NCBI GenBank assembly: GCA_030524545.1
Contig: JAUNGM010000013.1
Location: 1 to 64,000, forward strand
Source of the DNA: Eubacteriales bacterium
GTDB taxonomy: Bacteria > Bacillota > Clostridia > Lachnospirales > Lachnospiraceae
Direction of reading: 5' to 3'
DNA length: 64,000 nt
The notes beneath the pieces were generated by a model. That model did not search any database. It was not told the DNA's origin and saw nothing but the letters and a program-made list of their open reading frames with translations. Of this stretch, positions 35,325 through 44,505 are shown one piece after another. The position numbers and the translations under genes are program-made. Position 1 is the first letter of the stretch; each line of letters begins with the position of its first letter.

Positions 35325-35651
35325 TCCTTGTTGCTTTAACCCGCACCCTGTAAATAAAACAAGGGTCTTTAGTGCTTCCAGATATATGACTTCTCTGCTG
35401 TTCTTTTTTTCTAACATCTTCCGTATCTTATCAATACCATTTCTGTATTCTGTTTCTTTAAATAATTCCTCCGGACTGTTTCTCGGCTTCATTCTCTCTT
35501 CGTATCTCGCAAATTCAGCCTCCAGGCTGACGTTCTCTTTTGTATAAATAATATACCACAAATTCCCCTTATTTGCATCCAGTTACAAACTGATTGACAG
35601 TTCTCGAATCATCACCATTTACCTCACAATAATTTCAGTCTCCCCGAGCCA
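35325..35651. other. Intergenic stretch without a supportable gene
   Basis: About 330 bases lie between two terminators. One minus-strand frame (35271-35561, TTG start) stays open and encodes a charged sequence with RNSPEELFKETEYRNGIDKI, but it reads straight through the terminator stem at 35276-35324 and its start has no ribosome binding site. It may be a decayed gene. No family was recognised. Confidence 0.4.
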
Positions 35652-35684
35652 CTAAACAAAATACACCGGTCTCCCGGTGTATTT
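35652..35684 (-). terminator. Intrinsic terminator of the XRE regulator gene
   Basis: An 11-bp perfect stem (35659-35669 with 35674-35684) with a 4-base loop is followed by TGTTT on the minus strand, 8 bases after the stop codon. Confidence 0.75.
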
Positions 35685-35691
35685 GAATTAT

Positions 35692-35973
35692 CTATGCGCT
35701 TTTCTTTAACTCCTTATCAAAATGCAGAAGATTATCTGGTTCTTCTGTACCAGAGGGCACGATCATTGCCTCCATGGATACTCCCAGCAGCCTGGATAAC
35801 GCATAGAAGTTATCCAGGGAAGGCATTGTTTTCCCGCCAAACCAGTTGTATATGGACTGCACATTACTGAAATTCATATATTCCTGAATGTTTTTTGCGG
35901 ATATTCCCCTGCTGCGGCAAAGTTCCTTCATAGTCTTTCCGGTTGCTTTTACATCGATCACAGGATACTGCAT
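35692..35973 (-). CDS. Small XRE-family HTH regulator
   Basis: This ~93-aa protein is almost entirely a Cro/C1-type helix-turn-helix: KTMKELCRSRGISAKNIQEYM, SIYNWFGGKTMPSLDNFYALSRLLG. It probably binds DNA as a dimer. The start is uncertain: ATG codons at 36000, 35976 and 35973 are all possible and none has a strong ribosome binding site; the last gives the usual short N-terminus. It lies downstream of the DUF5808-like membrane protein gene with an 83-base gap. Target genes are unknown. Confidence 0.82.
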   Translation of the reverse strand: MQYPVIDVKATGKTMKELCRSRGISAKNIQEYMNFSNVQSIYNWFGGKTMPSLDNFYALSRLLGVSMEAMIVPSGTEEPDNLLHFDKELKKSA

Positions 35974-36056
35974 CATAATCACTTCTTTCTGAACGGACAT
36001 GTCTGCTTACCGCTAATCACCAATTGTGAAAGTCAGATAACTTCGCACTACGCTCA

Positions 36057-37526
36057 TCAGGCTGCGGATATATTGGATATACTAAGTATGCTGGCTATAC
36101 CGCCTGATATCCTGTTTCCGGCATTCTCCCGGATTGCTTCATACCAGCTCTCCACTTCTCCGTCCTTCTCACTGTTTACAAAAACCACCTTATCCGGCAG
36201 CGTGATCTTAAGGATCGGCGTATAACCAGTTCGCAGAAACATCATGCACTTTCCTGATTTACTTCCCCGAAAATGCCCGATATCATAATCCTCTGTCGCG
36301 CCTCCGTTGATCTTTGCAAACTTCTCTTCCGGAAGCTGCTCAATAAGCTCCGCCTGCTCCACGTCTTCCAACGCAAAACTGCACTGATATCCCGCTGCCT
36401 CAAACTGTGCTTCTGTTCCCTCCAGAGAAAATACCACCTCCGCATTATGGAAACTCACCAATACGATTCCCAGCCATAATAAGGTTCCCGCAAGCAGCAC
36501 GACAGTTGCACCGTAGATCACCCAGGAAGCCGGGTGTGCCATATTAAAGGAAAAATTCATGCCGCACAGCCTGTCCTGCACCATAAGATGCGAATCATGA
36601 GGGTTGTTATACCAGCCGTTTTTCCAATATTCATCATCATCCACATAGATCGGCTCCGTATCCTGCGCAAGGATCCTCTGCTTCTTTTTATGGATAAACA
36701 AAACAGGAAGAAGGAACCCGCCTGCCGCCATCATCTGAAGGAAGGTATAAACCACATAGTCTGTCCCGCTGATCCAGTGATTTCCCCAAAGCCGGACCAC
36801 CAGAAACATCCAGGAAATGCAGTTTAAATAATCTGCTGCCAGAAATCCCCCGGTCCATGCCCTTTTTACAGCCTGATTGACCGCAAAATTGACCTCCGTA
36901 TTCTGGCTGTACACAATATTCCTCCTGCCGGCGAACCACAGATGGAATACCAAAAATATCAGGGTAATCCCCAATGCAGCAGCCAATAAGATCCATCCCG
37001 TATTATCCTGAACAAACCAGGTTCCGGACCGGACAAGCATCACCCCCGATGCCAGAATCATGGCAGCCGCAGGAAGATGCCACTTCCAGTTATACACCAT
37101 CTTTCCTGACATCGCCGCAAGCTCCGTATCAATACATACCTTATGCATAGATCCTGTATTCACCCAGTGATTACGCATCTTCACCTGATACATCTGTCTG
37201 TGGGGAAGGATTACCAGATAATACGTCACAGCTAAGTAGACAAGCAGCCATATCATCCATACGAGCACAAACACTTCCAGTCCATAAAAACAAAGCCCGC
37301 ACACCAGGCACCCCAGAGCCAGGTTCACCCGGTGAAACCTGTTCCAGACCTTCCGGCTCTCACGGCATATCTTCTGAACCTCTTCATTATTCACTTCCTC
37401 TGCCGGGATATGTACGCCCATGATCATCCCTTCCGCATATTGATCCCTTTTGGCATAGGCATATTTACAGATCAGAACGGTAAAAAGATCCGTAAGCAGA
37501 AAAATCACAAACATCACGATTCCCAT
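36057..37526 (-). CDS. Multispanning membrane protein with DUF5808-like motif
   Basis: This 489-aa protein has about ten membrane segments in two blocks and a soluble C-terminal part (~395-489). Between the blocks is a conserved cytoplasmic stretch, DDDEYWKNGWYNNPHDS...FNMAHPASW, that resembles the DUF5808 motif (D-x-x-W-x-x-G-x-x-Y-x-N-P). Proteins of this group often accompany small GntR regulators, and here one lies four bases upstream. SdpI/DUF1648-like proteins with this architecture take part in toxin immunity or envelope stress sensing, but no function is shown for this one. Confidence 0.7.
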   Translation of the reverse strand: MGIVMFVIFLLTDLFTVLICKYAYAKRDQYAEGMIMGVHIPAEEVNNEEVQKICRESRKVWNRFHRVNLALGCLVCGLCFYGLEVFVLVWMIWLLVYLAVTYYLVILPHRQMYQVKMRNHWVNTGSMHKVCIDTELAAMSGKMVYNWKWHLPAAAMILASGVMLVRSGTWFVQDNTGWILLAAALGITLIFLVFHLWFAGRRNIVYSQNTEVNFAVNQAVKRAWTGGFLAADYLNCISWMFLVVRLWGNHWISGTDYVVYTFLQMMAAGGFLLPVLFIHKKKQRILAQDTEPIYVDDDEYWKNGWYNNPHDSHLMVQDRLCGMNFSFNMAHPASWVIYGATVVLLAGTLLWLGIVLVSFHNAEVVFSLEGTEAQFEAAGYQCSFALEDVEQAELIEQLPEEKFAKINGGATEDYDIGHFRGSKSGKCMMFLRTGYTPILKITLPDKVVFVNSEKDGEVESWYEAIRENAGNRISGGIASILSISNISAA

Positions 37527-37530
37527 AAGG

Positions 37531-37920
37531 TTACACCTCCGCCGCCTCCGGCTTCATGCAGGAAAACATCCTGTCGCATATGTTCAGAAACTCCTCTCTG
37601 TCAATGCCCTTCAGACATGCCTCCGCAGACAAAAGCTCCAGCTCTGATTCCAGCTTCTCTTTAAAAACAGCATCCCTCTTCTGCACTCTGCAGACCGTCG
37701 CGCCCCTGCGCCTGTCAATCTCAATAAATCCCTCTGCCTTTAAAATCTGATAGGTTTTATTTACGGTCATTGTATTCACGCCTGCATCCTGCGCCAACTG
37801 CCGCACAGTGGGAAGGTTCTCCCCTGCCTTCAGCTCCCCCCGTCCGATACCGGTCACGATCTGGTTGCGGAGCTGCACATAAATAGGAACACTGCTGCCC
37901 GTATCCAGTGAAATAATCAT
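37531..37920 (-). CDS. GntR-family regulator (YtrA subfamily)
   Basis: This 129-aa repressor has the short YtrA layout: a winged HTH (LPTVRQLAQDAGVNTMTVNKTY, about 40-61) preceded by VPIYVQLRNQIVTGIGRGELKAGE, and a short helical C-terminus for dimerisation. YtrA-type repressors control small membrane or ABC operons that respond to cell-wall antibiotics. It is co-transcribed with the DUF5808-like membrane protein. A perfect 15-bp inverted repeat lies in its promoter. Confidence 0.94.
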   Translation of the reverse strand: MIISLDTGSSVPIYVQLRNQIVTGIGRGELKAGENLPTVRQLAQDAGVNTMTVNKTYQILKAEGFIEIDRRRGATVCRVQKRDAVFKEKLESELELLSAEACLKGIDREEFLNICDRMFSCMKPEAAEV

Positions 37921-37999
37921 TGGAATCCTCTCCTTCCCTTTATCCTAAGTTTCCTTTGTACCCTGTATACTCTTTATGATCTTATCACTCTTTTCATCC

Positions 38000-38046
38000 G
38001 TATCATTTGTATTATTTATAGTAATACAAATGATACTTACTGTCAA
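38000..38046 (-). promoter_or_regulatory. gntR promoter with perfect 15-bp operator dyad
   Basis: GTATCATTTGTATTA (38000-38014) and its exact inverse complement (38022-38036) are separated by 7 bases. On the minus strand TTGACA (38041-38046), a 17-bp spacer and TACTAT (38018-38023) overlap the dyad, so repressor binding would exclude RNA polymerase. Confidence 0.85.
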
Positions 38047-38139
38047 CAAGATCTTAAAAAAATTTCCCGGCGTTATTTAAGGATTATTTCATAATTTCCA
38101 TGCTATAGTAAAAGCACAACAAAGGAAGGGAGCAGCTAC

Positions 38140-40491
38140 ATGTATTTTCGAATATTAAAAAAAGACCTGAAACGAAAGAAGACAATGAATATCATCCTGC
38201 TGATCTTTATCATACTGGCAGCCACATTTATTGCAAGCAGTGTCAATAACATGGTATCTGTTTTTACAGCATTAGACACCTATTTTGATAAAGCAGAGAT
38301 ACCGGGCTACTGGCTCTGCCTTACCAGTCCCGGGGACGTAGAAAAATTCCGAAGCTTTGCAGAAGATGAAACGCTGGAGTACAGACAACAGGAAGTTTTC
38401 CAGATCGACCCCAAAGAGGTAAGCATCAATGGAAAGGGATTTGATTATTCCAACACTGTCGCTCTTTCCACACTGGAAAACACCACAAACATCTTCAATG
38501 AAGATAATCAGAGGATTACACAAATAGAAGAAGGAGAAATCTATCTTTCCAGCGATCTTTTCTATTCCTCCAAATATCATTTCAAAAAGGGGGATTCCAT
38601 AAAGATCACTGCCGGCGGCAGGACAAAGACCTTCACCCTGGCCGGAAGTGCCAAGGATGCTCTCTTTGGTTCCTCCATGATGGGAATCACCCGGTTTCTC
38701 ATCAGTCCGGAGAATTATGAATATCTTAGTTCCGATGATGCCTCCTGCATCTATTCACTGCTGGTTTACAGCAATGACAGTAATTTTATGGACTCCTTCA
38801 ATGAGCTGTCTCTGAATGTCATTACAAACGCAAGCCGCAGTCAGATCAAAACCATGTACATTATGGACATGATCACGGCAGGGGTTTTGATGATCGTCAG
38901 TGTATGCCTGATCCTGATCTCCATGGTCATCCTCCGCTTTACCATCAATTTTACCATGAGCGAAGAATTCCGGGAAATCGGAGTTATGAAAGCAATCGGT
39001 CTGAAAAACCACAGTATCCGGAGACTTTATATATCCAAATATCTTGCCGTTTCCGCCCTGGGTTCCATTATCGGCCTTGCCCTGAGCAAACTCTTCAGCG
39101 AACTGATGCTGGGCAATTTATCCAGAAAAATCATGCTCTCCGGCGGCAGATACTTTTTCCTTAACATCCTCTGCGCGGTTTCCGTAGCAGCAGTCGTTGT
39201 ACTCTTCTGCTACTTCTGCACACGGAAGATCAGAACTTTTTCTCCGATTGATGCCATACGAAACGGTGAAAACGGCAGGCGCTACAGAAGAAAGAGCCTG
39301 ATCTCTCTGAGCAGTTCGGGGCTTCCTCCCGTGCCCTTTATGGCAGTCAATGATATTTTCAGCGATTTCCGGAGATTTGCATCCATGATCCTGATTTTTA
39401 CCATTGGAATCCTGCTGATCATCATTCCGGTAAATACCATTAACACCGTGCAATCCAATCAGTTGATCACCTGCTTCAGCATGGCCAGCTGCGATCATGT
39501 TTTAAGCAGAGAACAGCTCTTCAATTCCGGCAGCAACAATAAAAAAATCGCAGAGGACAGCTTAACTGATATCAAAAACACCCTTACCGCAAACAATATA
39601 GATGCAGATGTTTCTCAGGAGATCATGTTCCGCATGAACATTACTTATCATGGAAAAAGGAGATCCTCTCTTGCTTTCCAGGGAATCGGAGATTCATCCG
39701 CCGATATGTACGAATATCTGGAAGGCACTCCTCCTCAAAACAGGAATGAAGTAGGGATTTCCTATGTTGTAGCAGATTCTATCGGCGCATCGATTGGTGA
39801 TACCATAGAAATTAAAGATGGAGAACAAACAAAGGAATATCTGGTTACCGCTATCTTTCAGACAATGAATAATTTTGGAGAGGGCATCCGTTTTCATCCG
39901 GACGAACAGTTGGATTATGCTTACGCAGCCGGATCTTTCGGCATCCAGATCCTCTACAGGGATCACCCGGACAGCACTCAGCTCAGGGAGAGAAAGGAAC
40001 TTTTAAAAGAGCTTTTTACAGACTGCAAAGTCTTTACTGCGGGGGAATACGTCAACCATATGATCGGTGATGTAGCAGGGCAGATTCAGGGAATCAAATA
40101 CCTGATCCTGGCTGTCGTTCTCTGCATCAATGTCCTCGTCACCGTACTGATGATTAAGAGTTTTCTCACAAAGGAAAAGGGAGAAATCGCAATACTAAAA
40201 GCAATCGGATTCAAAAATTCTTCCCTGATCCGGTGGCAGACGCTGCGGATCGGCATTGTACTCTCCCTTTCCGTCATCATCGGCACACTGCTGTCCACAC
40301 CGCTCTCGGAGCTGTCCTCCGGTCAGATCTTTCATTTAATGGGCGCATACAGCATTCAATTCGATATCGTGCCGCTGGAAGTATATGTGATTTATCCGCT
40401 GATCGTTCTCAGCGTAACGATCCTTGCAGGTATGCTCGCAGCACTGCAGCTTAGAAAAATCCCTGCATCCGAAACCGCAAATGCAGAATAA
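38140..40491 (+). CDS. FtsX-type ABC transporter permease (antimicrobial peptide/MacB-like)
   Basis: This 783-aa membrane protein has one N-terminal membrane segment, an extracellular domain of about 200 residues, three membrane segments of the first FtsX domain (ITAGVLMIVSVCLILISMVILRF; EFREIGVMKAIGLK), a second extracellular domain (~440-640), and a second FtsX domain (GEIAILKAIGFKNSSLIRWQ). AAGGAAGGGAG precedes the ATG. Such permeases with an ATPase and a linked two-component system commonly confer resistance to peptide antibiotics. Next in the operon come the ATPase (20-base gap), response regulator and kinase. A weak -10 (TATAGT) lies at about 38104-38109. Confidence 0.93.
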   Translation: MYFRILKKDLKRKKTMNIILLIFIILAATFIASSVNNMVSVFTALDTYFDKAEIPGYWLCLTSPGDVEKFRSFAEDETLEYRQQEVFQIDPKEVSINGKGFDYSNTVALSTLENTTNIFNEDNQRITQIEEGEIYLSSDLFYSSKYHFKKGDSIKITAGGRTKTFTLAGSAKDALFGSSMMGITRFLISPENYEYLSSDDASCIYSLLVYSNDSNFMDSFNELSLNVITNASRSQIKTMYIMDMITAGVLMIVSVCLILISMVILRFTINFTMSEEFREIGVMKAIGLKNHSIRRLYISKYLAVSALGSIIGLALSKLFSELMLGNLSRKIMLSGGRYFFLNILCAVSVAAVVVLFCYFCTRKIRTFSPIDAIRNGENGRRYRRKSLISLSSSGLPPVPFMAVNDIFSDFRRFASMILIFTIGILLIIIPVNTINTVQSNQLITCFSMASCDHVLSREQLFNSGSNNKKIAEDSLTDIKNTLTANNIDADVSQEIMFRMNITYHGKRRSSLAFQGIGDSSADMYEYLEGTPPQNRNEVGISYVVADSIGASIGDTIEIKDGEQTKEYLVTAIFQTMNNFGEGIRFHPDEQLDYAYAAGSFGIQILYRDHPDSTQLRERKELLKELFTDCKVFTAGEYVNHMIGDVAGQIQGIKYLILAVVLCINVLVTVLMIKSFLTKEKGEIAILKAIGFKNSSLIRWQTLRIGIVLSLSVIIGTLLSTPLSELSSGQIFHLMGAYSIQFDIVPLEVYVIYPLIVLSVTILAGMLAALQLRKIPASETANAE

Positions 40492-40511
40492 AACCGAATA
40501 GGAGATTTCCC

Positions 40512-41279
40512 ATGGAACAGATTTTAATTGTAAAAAATTTATGCAAAACATATATCGTAAACAAACGTCAGAACAACGTATTAAAAAACATAAACTTCAC
40601 TGTTTCCGGCGGTGAAATGGTTGCCGTCATGGGCCCGTCCGGTTCCGGAAAATCCACGCTCTTATACGCAGTTTCCGGCATGGACAGCATCACTGCAGGA
40701 GAAGTCCTCTTCTGCGGTAGGAACCTTTCCTCCCTGTCTCAAAAGGAACTTGCCGACCTGCGCCTTAATGAAATGGGCTTTATCTTTCAGCAGATGTATA
40801 TGCTGAAAAACCTCACCATTCTTGACAACATCGTCCTTCCTGCCTTCCAGTCCAAAAAGAACACCGCAGGCAGAAAAGAAAAGGTACAGACCGGCCAGGA
40901 CCTGATGCGAAAACTGGGAATAATCGAAATTGCCGACAATGATATTAATGAAGTATCCGGCGGCCAGCTTCAGCGTGCCTGCATCTGCCGGAGCATGATC
41001 AACAGGCCCAAAATAATCTTCGCCGACGAGCCTACCGGAGCCCTCAACCGCACCTCTTCCGATGAGGTCATGGAGGAGATTTCCAGGCTGAACAGCGAGG
41101 GAACCACCGTCATGCTGGTCACACATGACGTCAAGGTTGCAGCAAAATGCACAAGAGTTCTTTATATAGTTGATGGAAACATCCGGGGAGAGTATAATTT
41201 AGGAAAGCCTTCCCAGTCCTCCCGGCTTCGGGAGCGCGAGCGCACACTGAATAACTGGCTGATGGAGATGGGCTGGTAA
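40512..41279 (+). CDS. ABC transporter ATP-binding protein (MacB/LolD-like)
   Basis: This 255-aa ATPase powers the FtsX-type permease encoded upstream. Walker A is GPSGSGKST (about 42-50), the Q-loop is FIFQQMYML, the signature is VSGGQLQRA, Walker B is IIFADEPTG with the catalytic Glu, and the H-loop is LVTHD. The C-terminal tail (SSRLRERERTLNNWLMEMGW) is an amphipathic helix of unknown role. AGGAG lies upstream of the ATG. It is the second gene of the four-gene ABC/two-component operon. Confidence 0.96.
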   Translation: MEQILIVKNLCKTYIVNKRQNNVLKNINFTVSGGEMVAVMGPSGSGKSTLLYAVSGMDSITAGEVLFCGRNLSSLSQKELADLRLNEMGFIFQQMYMLKNLTILDNIVLPAFQSKKNTAGRKEKVQTGQDLMRKLGIIEIADNDINEVSGGQLQRACICRSMINRPKIIFADEPTGALNRTSSDEVMEEISRLNSEGTTVMLVTHDVKVAAKCTRVLYIVDGNIRGEYNLGKPSQSSRLRERERTLNNWLMEMGW

Positions 41280-41310
41280 AGCAGGAGAAGGTTAAGTAAA
41301 GGAGCATCAT

Positions 41311-41973
41311 ATGACAGATATTTTAATCGTAGAGGATAATAAAGAGCTTGCAGAACTTCTGCGTGATTTTCTTCAGGCAGAAAACTACAGCACTGCCATT
41401 GTGGAAAATGGCGAAAAAGCCCTGCAGTTTTATGAAGAACACGAAGCCAGGCTTATGATCCTGGATATCATGCTCCCCGGCATCGATGGCTTTGCTGTCT
41501 GCCAAAAAATCCGCGAGACCTGCAGCACACCCATCCTGATCGTCAGTGCCAAAACAACAAAAGACGATAAACTAAACGGCCTTCTCCTGGGTGCGGATGA
41601 TTACATTGAAAAACCATATGACATTGACATCATGCTTGCCAAGATCAACGGCATCTTCAAGCGCAGGTATGGCATTGATGAGATTACTGACGGAAATCTC
41701 CGGCTGAATCTCATCAGAAAAACCGTGTACAAAGATGACCTTCCTCTGGAAATGACCGCCAAAGAATTTGACCTTCTTCTCCTCCTCATTCAAAACAAAG
41801 GCAAGGTGCTGAACAAAGACTATATCTTCCGTCAGGTATGGGGTATAGACAGCTTTTCCGAACCTCAAACCCTGACTGTACACATCAAACGCCTGAGACA
41901 AAAAATCGAAGAAAACCCCAAAAATCCAAAGAGAATCTCTACGGTCTGGGGTGTGGGGTATCAGTTTTTATGA
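41311..41973 (+). CDS. OmpR-family response regulator of the FtsX-type ABC module
   Basis: This 220-aa regulator has a receiver domain with phospho-acceptor Asp52 (MILDIMLPG), Thr/Lys switch residues (SAKTT; EKPYD) and a C-terminal winged HTH of OmpR type ending TVWGVGYQFL. AAAGGAGC precedes the ATG. Its stop overlaps the kinase start (ATGA). It presumably activates the transporter genes upstream in response to a peptide or envelope signal. Confidence 0.95.
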   Translation: MTDILIVEDNKELAELLRDFLQAENYSTAIVENGEKALQFYEEHEARLMILDIMLPGIDGFAVCQKIRETCSTPILIVSAKTTKDDKLNGLLLGADDYIEKPYDIDIMLAKINGIFKRRYGIDEITDGNLRLNLIRKTVYKDDLPLEMTAKEFDLLLLLIQNKGKVLNKDYIFRQVWGIDSFSEPQTLTVHIKRLRQKIEENPKNPKRISTVWGVGYQFL

Positions 41974-43262
41974 GAAATTTTTATAAGATCTTTGCTGCCG
42001 TTTTCCTCTCCATCCTTCTGATTTTCACAGGTGCAAACCTGCTCCTCATCACGGCCCTGAAGGATACGGAAGGACGGCCATATAAAGTAGAAATCAACAG
42101 AATCACCCGGGAAATCGAGGAAAACGGCCTGAATAGCGTAAACCTTTCCGATTATACATGCATTACCAATATAGAACAGAAAACCGGCAGCAGCAATACC
42201 TTTTTTCAAATAGATAGTGATAACGGTGGTCAGACAGACAGCAATCTCTTTTTTCAGCCGGACAGCGATTACGCTATCCGGCTGATCAATGGCAAAATCT
42301 ACCGTTTCGACTATACCGTCCAGACAGGATCTGCAAATAGAAAGCTGTTCCTCATATGTAACCTGAGTCTTGCCATTATGGCACTGTTAACCATCGGAAT
42401 CCTGCTGTTTGCCGATACAAAAATCCTGAAACCCTTTCACACGCTCCGCAATGTACCTTACGAGCTTTCCAAAGGGAATCTGACCGTCCCCATGAAAGAA
42501 AGCAAGAACCGGTTTTTCGGAAGATTTATCTGGGGTGTAGACATGCTGCGGGAAAATATGGAACAGCAAAAACAGCGGGAGCTTCAGCTTCAGCGTGACA
42601 AAAAGACCCTGCTCCTGTCCATTTCCCATGACATCAAGACGCCCCTTTCTGCCATAAAGCTTTATTCCCAGGCCCTCTCAAAAGGGCTTTATAAGAGTGC
42701 TGATAAACAGACGGAAATAGCCCGCAATATCAATGCAAAAGCAGATGAGATCGAGGCATTTGTTTCCCAGATCATACAGGCATCCAACGAAGATTTTCTG
42801 AACCTGGAGGTTGTGCCGGGAGAGTTTTATCTCTCCCATTTAATCAACAATATTTCCGTATACTATAAGGAAAAACTTTCCCTCATACGGGTTGCATTCT
42901 CCGTAAGCAGTTTTTCTGACTGCATCCTGAAAGGTGACCCGGACAGAAGTGTTGAGGTTCTTCAGAACATCATTGAAAATGCAGTCAAATATGGTAATGG
43001 ACACTCCGTTGAAATCCGCTTTGCAGAGGAAGAAGACTGCCAGCTTATCACCATCATAAATGAGGGATGTACTCTGCCCGAGTCTGAACTCCCCCATATT
43101 TTTGACAGCTTCTGGCGCGGTTCTAATGCCGGAAGCAGCAGCGGCAGCGGCCTTGGCCTGTACATCTGCCGCCAGCTCATGCACAAAATGGGCGGCGAAA
43201 TTTTTGCCGAAATCCGGGATAGCTGTATGCACATGACTGCTGTTTTTCCAAAGGCAGTATAA
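41970..43262 (+). CDS. Sensor histidine kinase of the FtsX-type ABC module
   Basis: This 430-aa kinase begins at the ATGA overlap with the regulator (MRNFYKIFAAVF). It has two membrane segments (about 9-30 and 125-148) around a ~95-residue extracellular sensor, a HAMP-like linker, the H-box SISHDIKTPLSAIK (His ~216), the N-box ENAVKYG and the G-box GSGLGLYI. The sensor contains an imperfect duplication (TFFQIDSD and LFFQPDSD). Unlike BceS kinases, which have almost no extracellular loop, this one could sense directly. Confidence 0.94.
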   Translation: MRNFYKIFAAVFLSILLIFTGANLLLITALKDTEGRPYKVEINRITREIEENGLNSVNLSDYTCITNIEQKTGSSNTFFQIDSDNGGQTDSNLFFQPDSDYAIRLINGKIYRFDYTVQTGSANRKLFLICNLSLAIMALLTIGILLFADTKILKPFHTLRNVPYELSKGNLTVPMKESKNRFFGRFIWGVDMLRENMEQQKQRELQLQRDKKTLLLSISHDIKTPLSAIKLYSQALSKGLYKSADKQTEIARNINAKADEIEAFVSQIIQASNEDFLNLEVVPGEFYLSHLINNISVYYKEKLSLIRVAFSVSSFSDCILKGDPDRSVEVLQNIIENAVKYGNGHSVEIRFAEEEDCQLITIINEGCTLPESELPHIFDSFWRGSNAGSSSGSGLGLYICRQLMHKMGGEIFAEIRDSCMHMTAVFPKAV

Positions 43263-43320
43263 CCAGCGGCAAAGCAGTAAAACCGCTTAAGAATTACAAA
43301 AAAGGCGGTATCGGCATGGC

Positions 43321-44505
43321 TCAGTCAAACCATGCTTTCATGGTATCAAAAATCTTCACCAGATCCTCTTCCCCAATCACATACGGAACCATGGAATACA
43401 TATATTTCAGGAATGGGCGGCTGAATACGCCTCTCTCATAGGCAAACTGCCGGAATCCTTCAAGCGTTTCGGAATCATGAACCTCAATGCAGGTACAGCC
43501 TCCCATAATCCGCACTTCCTTAATACGCGGGTCAGAAAAGCCATCCATTTCCCTGTGGGAAATCTCTTCAATACGCTTGATCTTACTCATGTAATCTTCC
43601 CGCTCAAATATCTCAATTCCTTTCAGCGCCACTGCGCAGGCCAGAGCATTACCCATAAAAGTCGGCCCGTGCATCAGGGCATGACGGTCGTCATCACTGT
43701 AAAATGCCTGGAACACTTTATGATTGGCAACCGTGACCGCATGTCCGATATAACCGCCCGTCAGGGCCTTCCCAAGCACCAGAATATCCGGCAGCACCAG
43801 ATCCGCCACAAAGCGGTTTCCTGTCCGTCCAAACCCGGTTGCAACCTCGTCAAAGATCAGCAGCACATCATACCGGTCGCACAGCTCTCTCGCCCTTTCC
43901 AAAAAGGAAACATCATACATCCGCATACCTCCTGCTCCCTGAAGCAAAGGCTCCACAATAAAGCAGTTCAGCTTGTCATGATATTTTTCAAAGGCTTCCT
44001 CCAGAGCCGGAATCTCCGTCGGGATATGGACAACTCCTTCTTTTTTATCAAATGCAAAATGATAATCTTCGTCGTCACCGACCTCCATTGCCTTAAAGGT
44101 ATCCCCGTGATAAGCGTGTTCCAGCGCCAGCACCAGAGGACGTTTCCGCCCCATATTGGTGTTGTATTGCAGTGCCATTTTCAAAGAAACCTCAACACCC
44201 ACGCTTCCGGAATCAGAAAAGAAGCAGTAATCCAGATCCCCGGGCAGAAATTCCCGAAGCTTTTTAGAAAGCTTCTGCACAGGCTCATGGGTCAGGCCGC
44301 CCAGCATCACATGGCAGAAATGATCTGCCTGTTCCTTAATCGCAGCCGTCAGTTCCGGATGCTTATAACCGTGTATCATACACCACCAGGAAGAAACAGA
44401 ATCAATCAGCTTCTGGTCTTTTGTATAAAGGTACACGCCCTCCGCATCCAGAATCTGATACGGCTCCCGCATGGTTTTCATCTGTTCATATGGATACCAG
44501 ATCAT
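43321..44505 (-). CDS. bioA: Adenosylmethionine-8-amino-7-oxononanoate aminotransferase
   Basis: This pyridoxal-phosphate enzyme converts KAPA to DAPA in biotin synthesis, using S-adenosylmethionine as amino donor. The 394-aa protein shows WYPYEQM, SVSSWWCMIHGY, FSDSGSVGVEVSLKMA, LEHAYHGDT, LIFDEVATGFGRTG and the Schiff-base Lys in LGKALTGG. It is the last gene of the bio operon, and its ATG overlaps the bioD stop (ATGA). The length is a little under the usual 420-430 aa. Confidence 0.96.
   Translation of the reverse strand: MIWYPYEQMKTMREPYQILDAEGVYLYTKDQKLIDSVSSWWCMIHGYKHPELTAAIKEQADHFCHVMLGGLTHEPVQKLSKKLREFLPGDLDYCFFSDSGSVGVEVSLKMALQYNTNMGRKRPLVLALEHAYHGDTFKAMEVGDDEDYHFAFDKKEGVVHIPTEIPALEEAFEKYHDKLNCFIVEPLLQGAGGMRMYDVSFLERARELCDRYDVLLIFDEVATGFGRTGNRFVADLVLPDILVLGKALTGGYIGHAVTVANHKVFQAFYSDDDRHALMHGPTFMGNALACAVALKGIEIFEREDYMSKIKRIEEISHREMDGFSDPRIKEVRIMGGCTCIEVHDSETLEGFRQFAYERGVFSRPFLKYMYSMVPYVIGEEDLVKIFDTMKAWFD

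Noticed and set aside
35271-35561. A 96-codon minus-strand frame between rarD and the XRE regulator
   Set aside because: It runs through an intrinsic terminator, starts with TTG without a ribosome binding site and matches no family.
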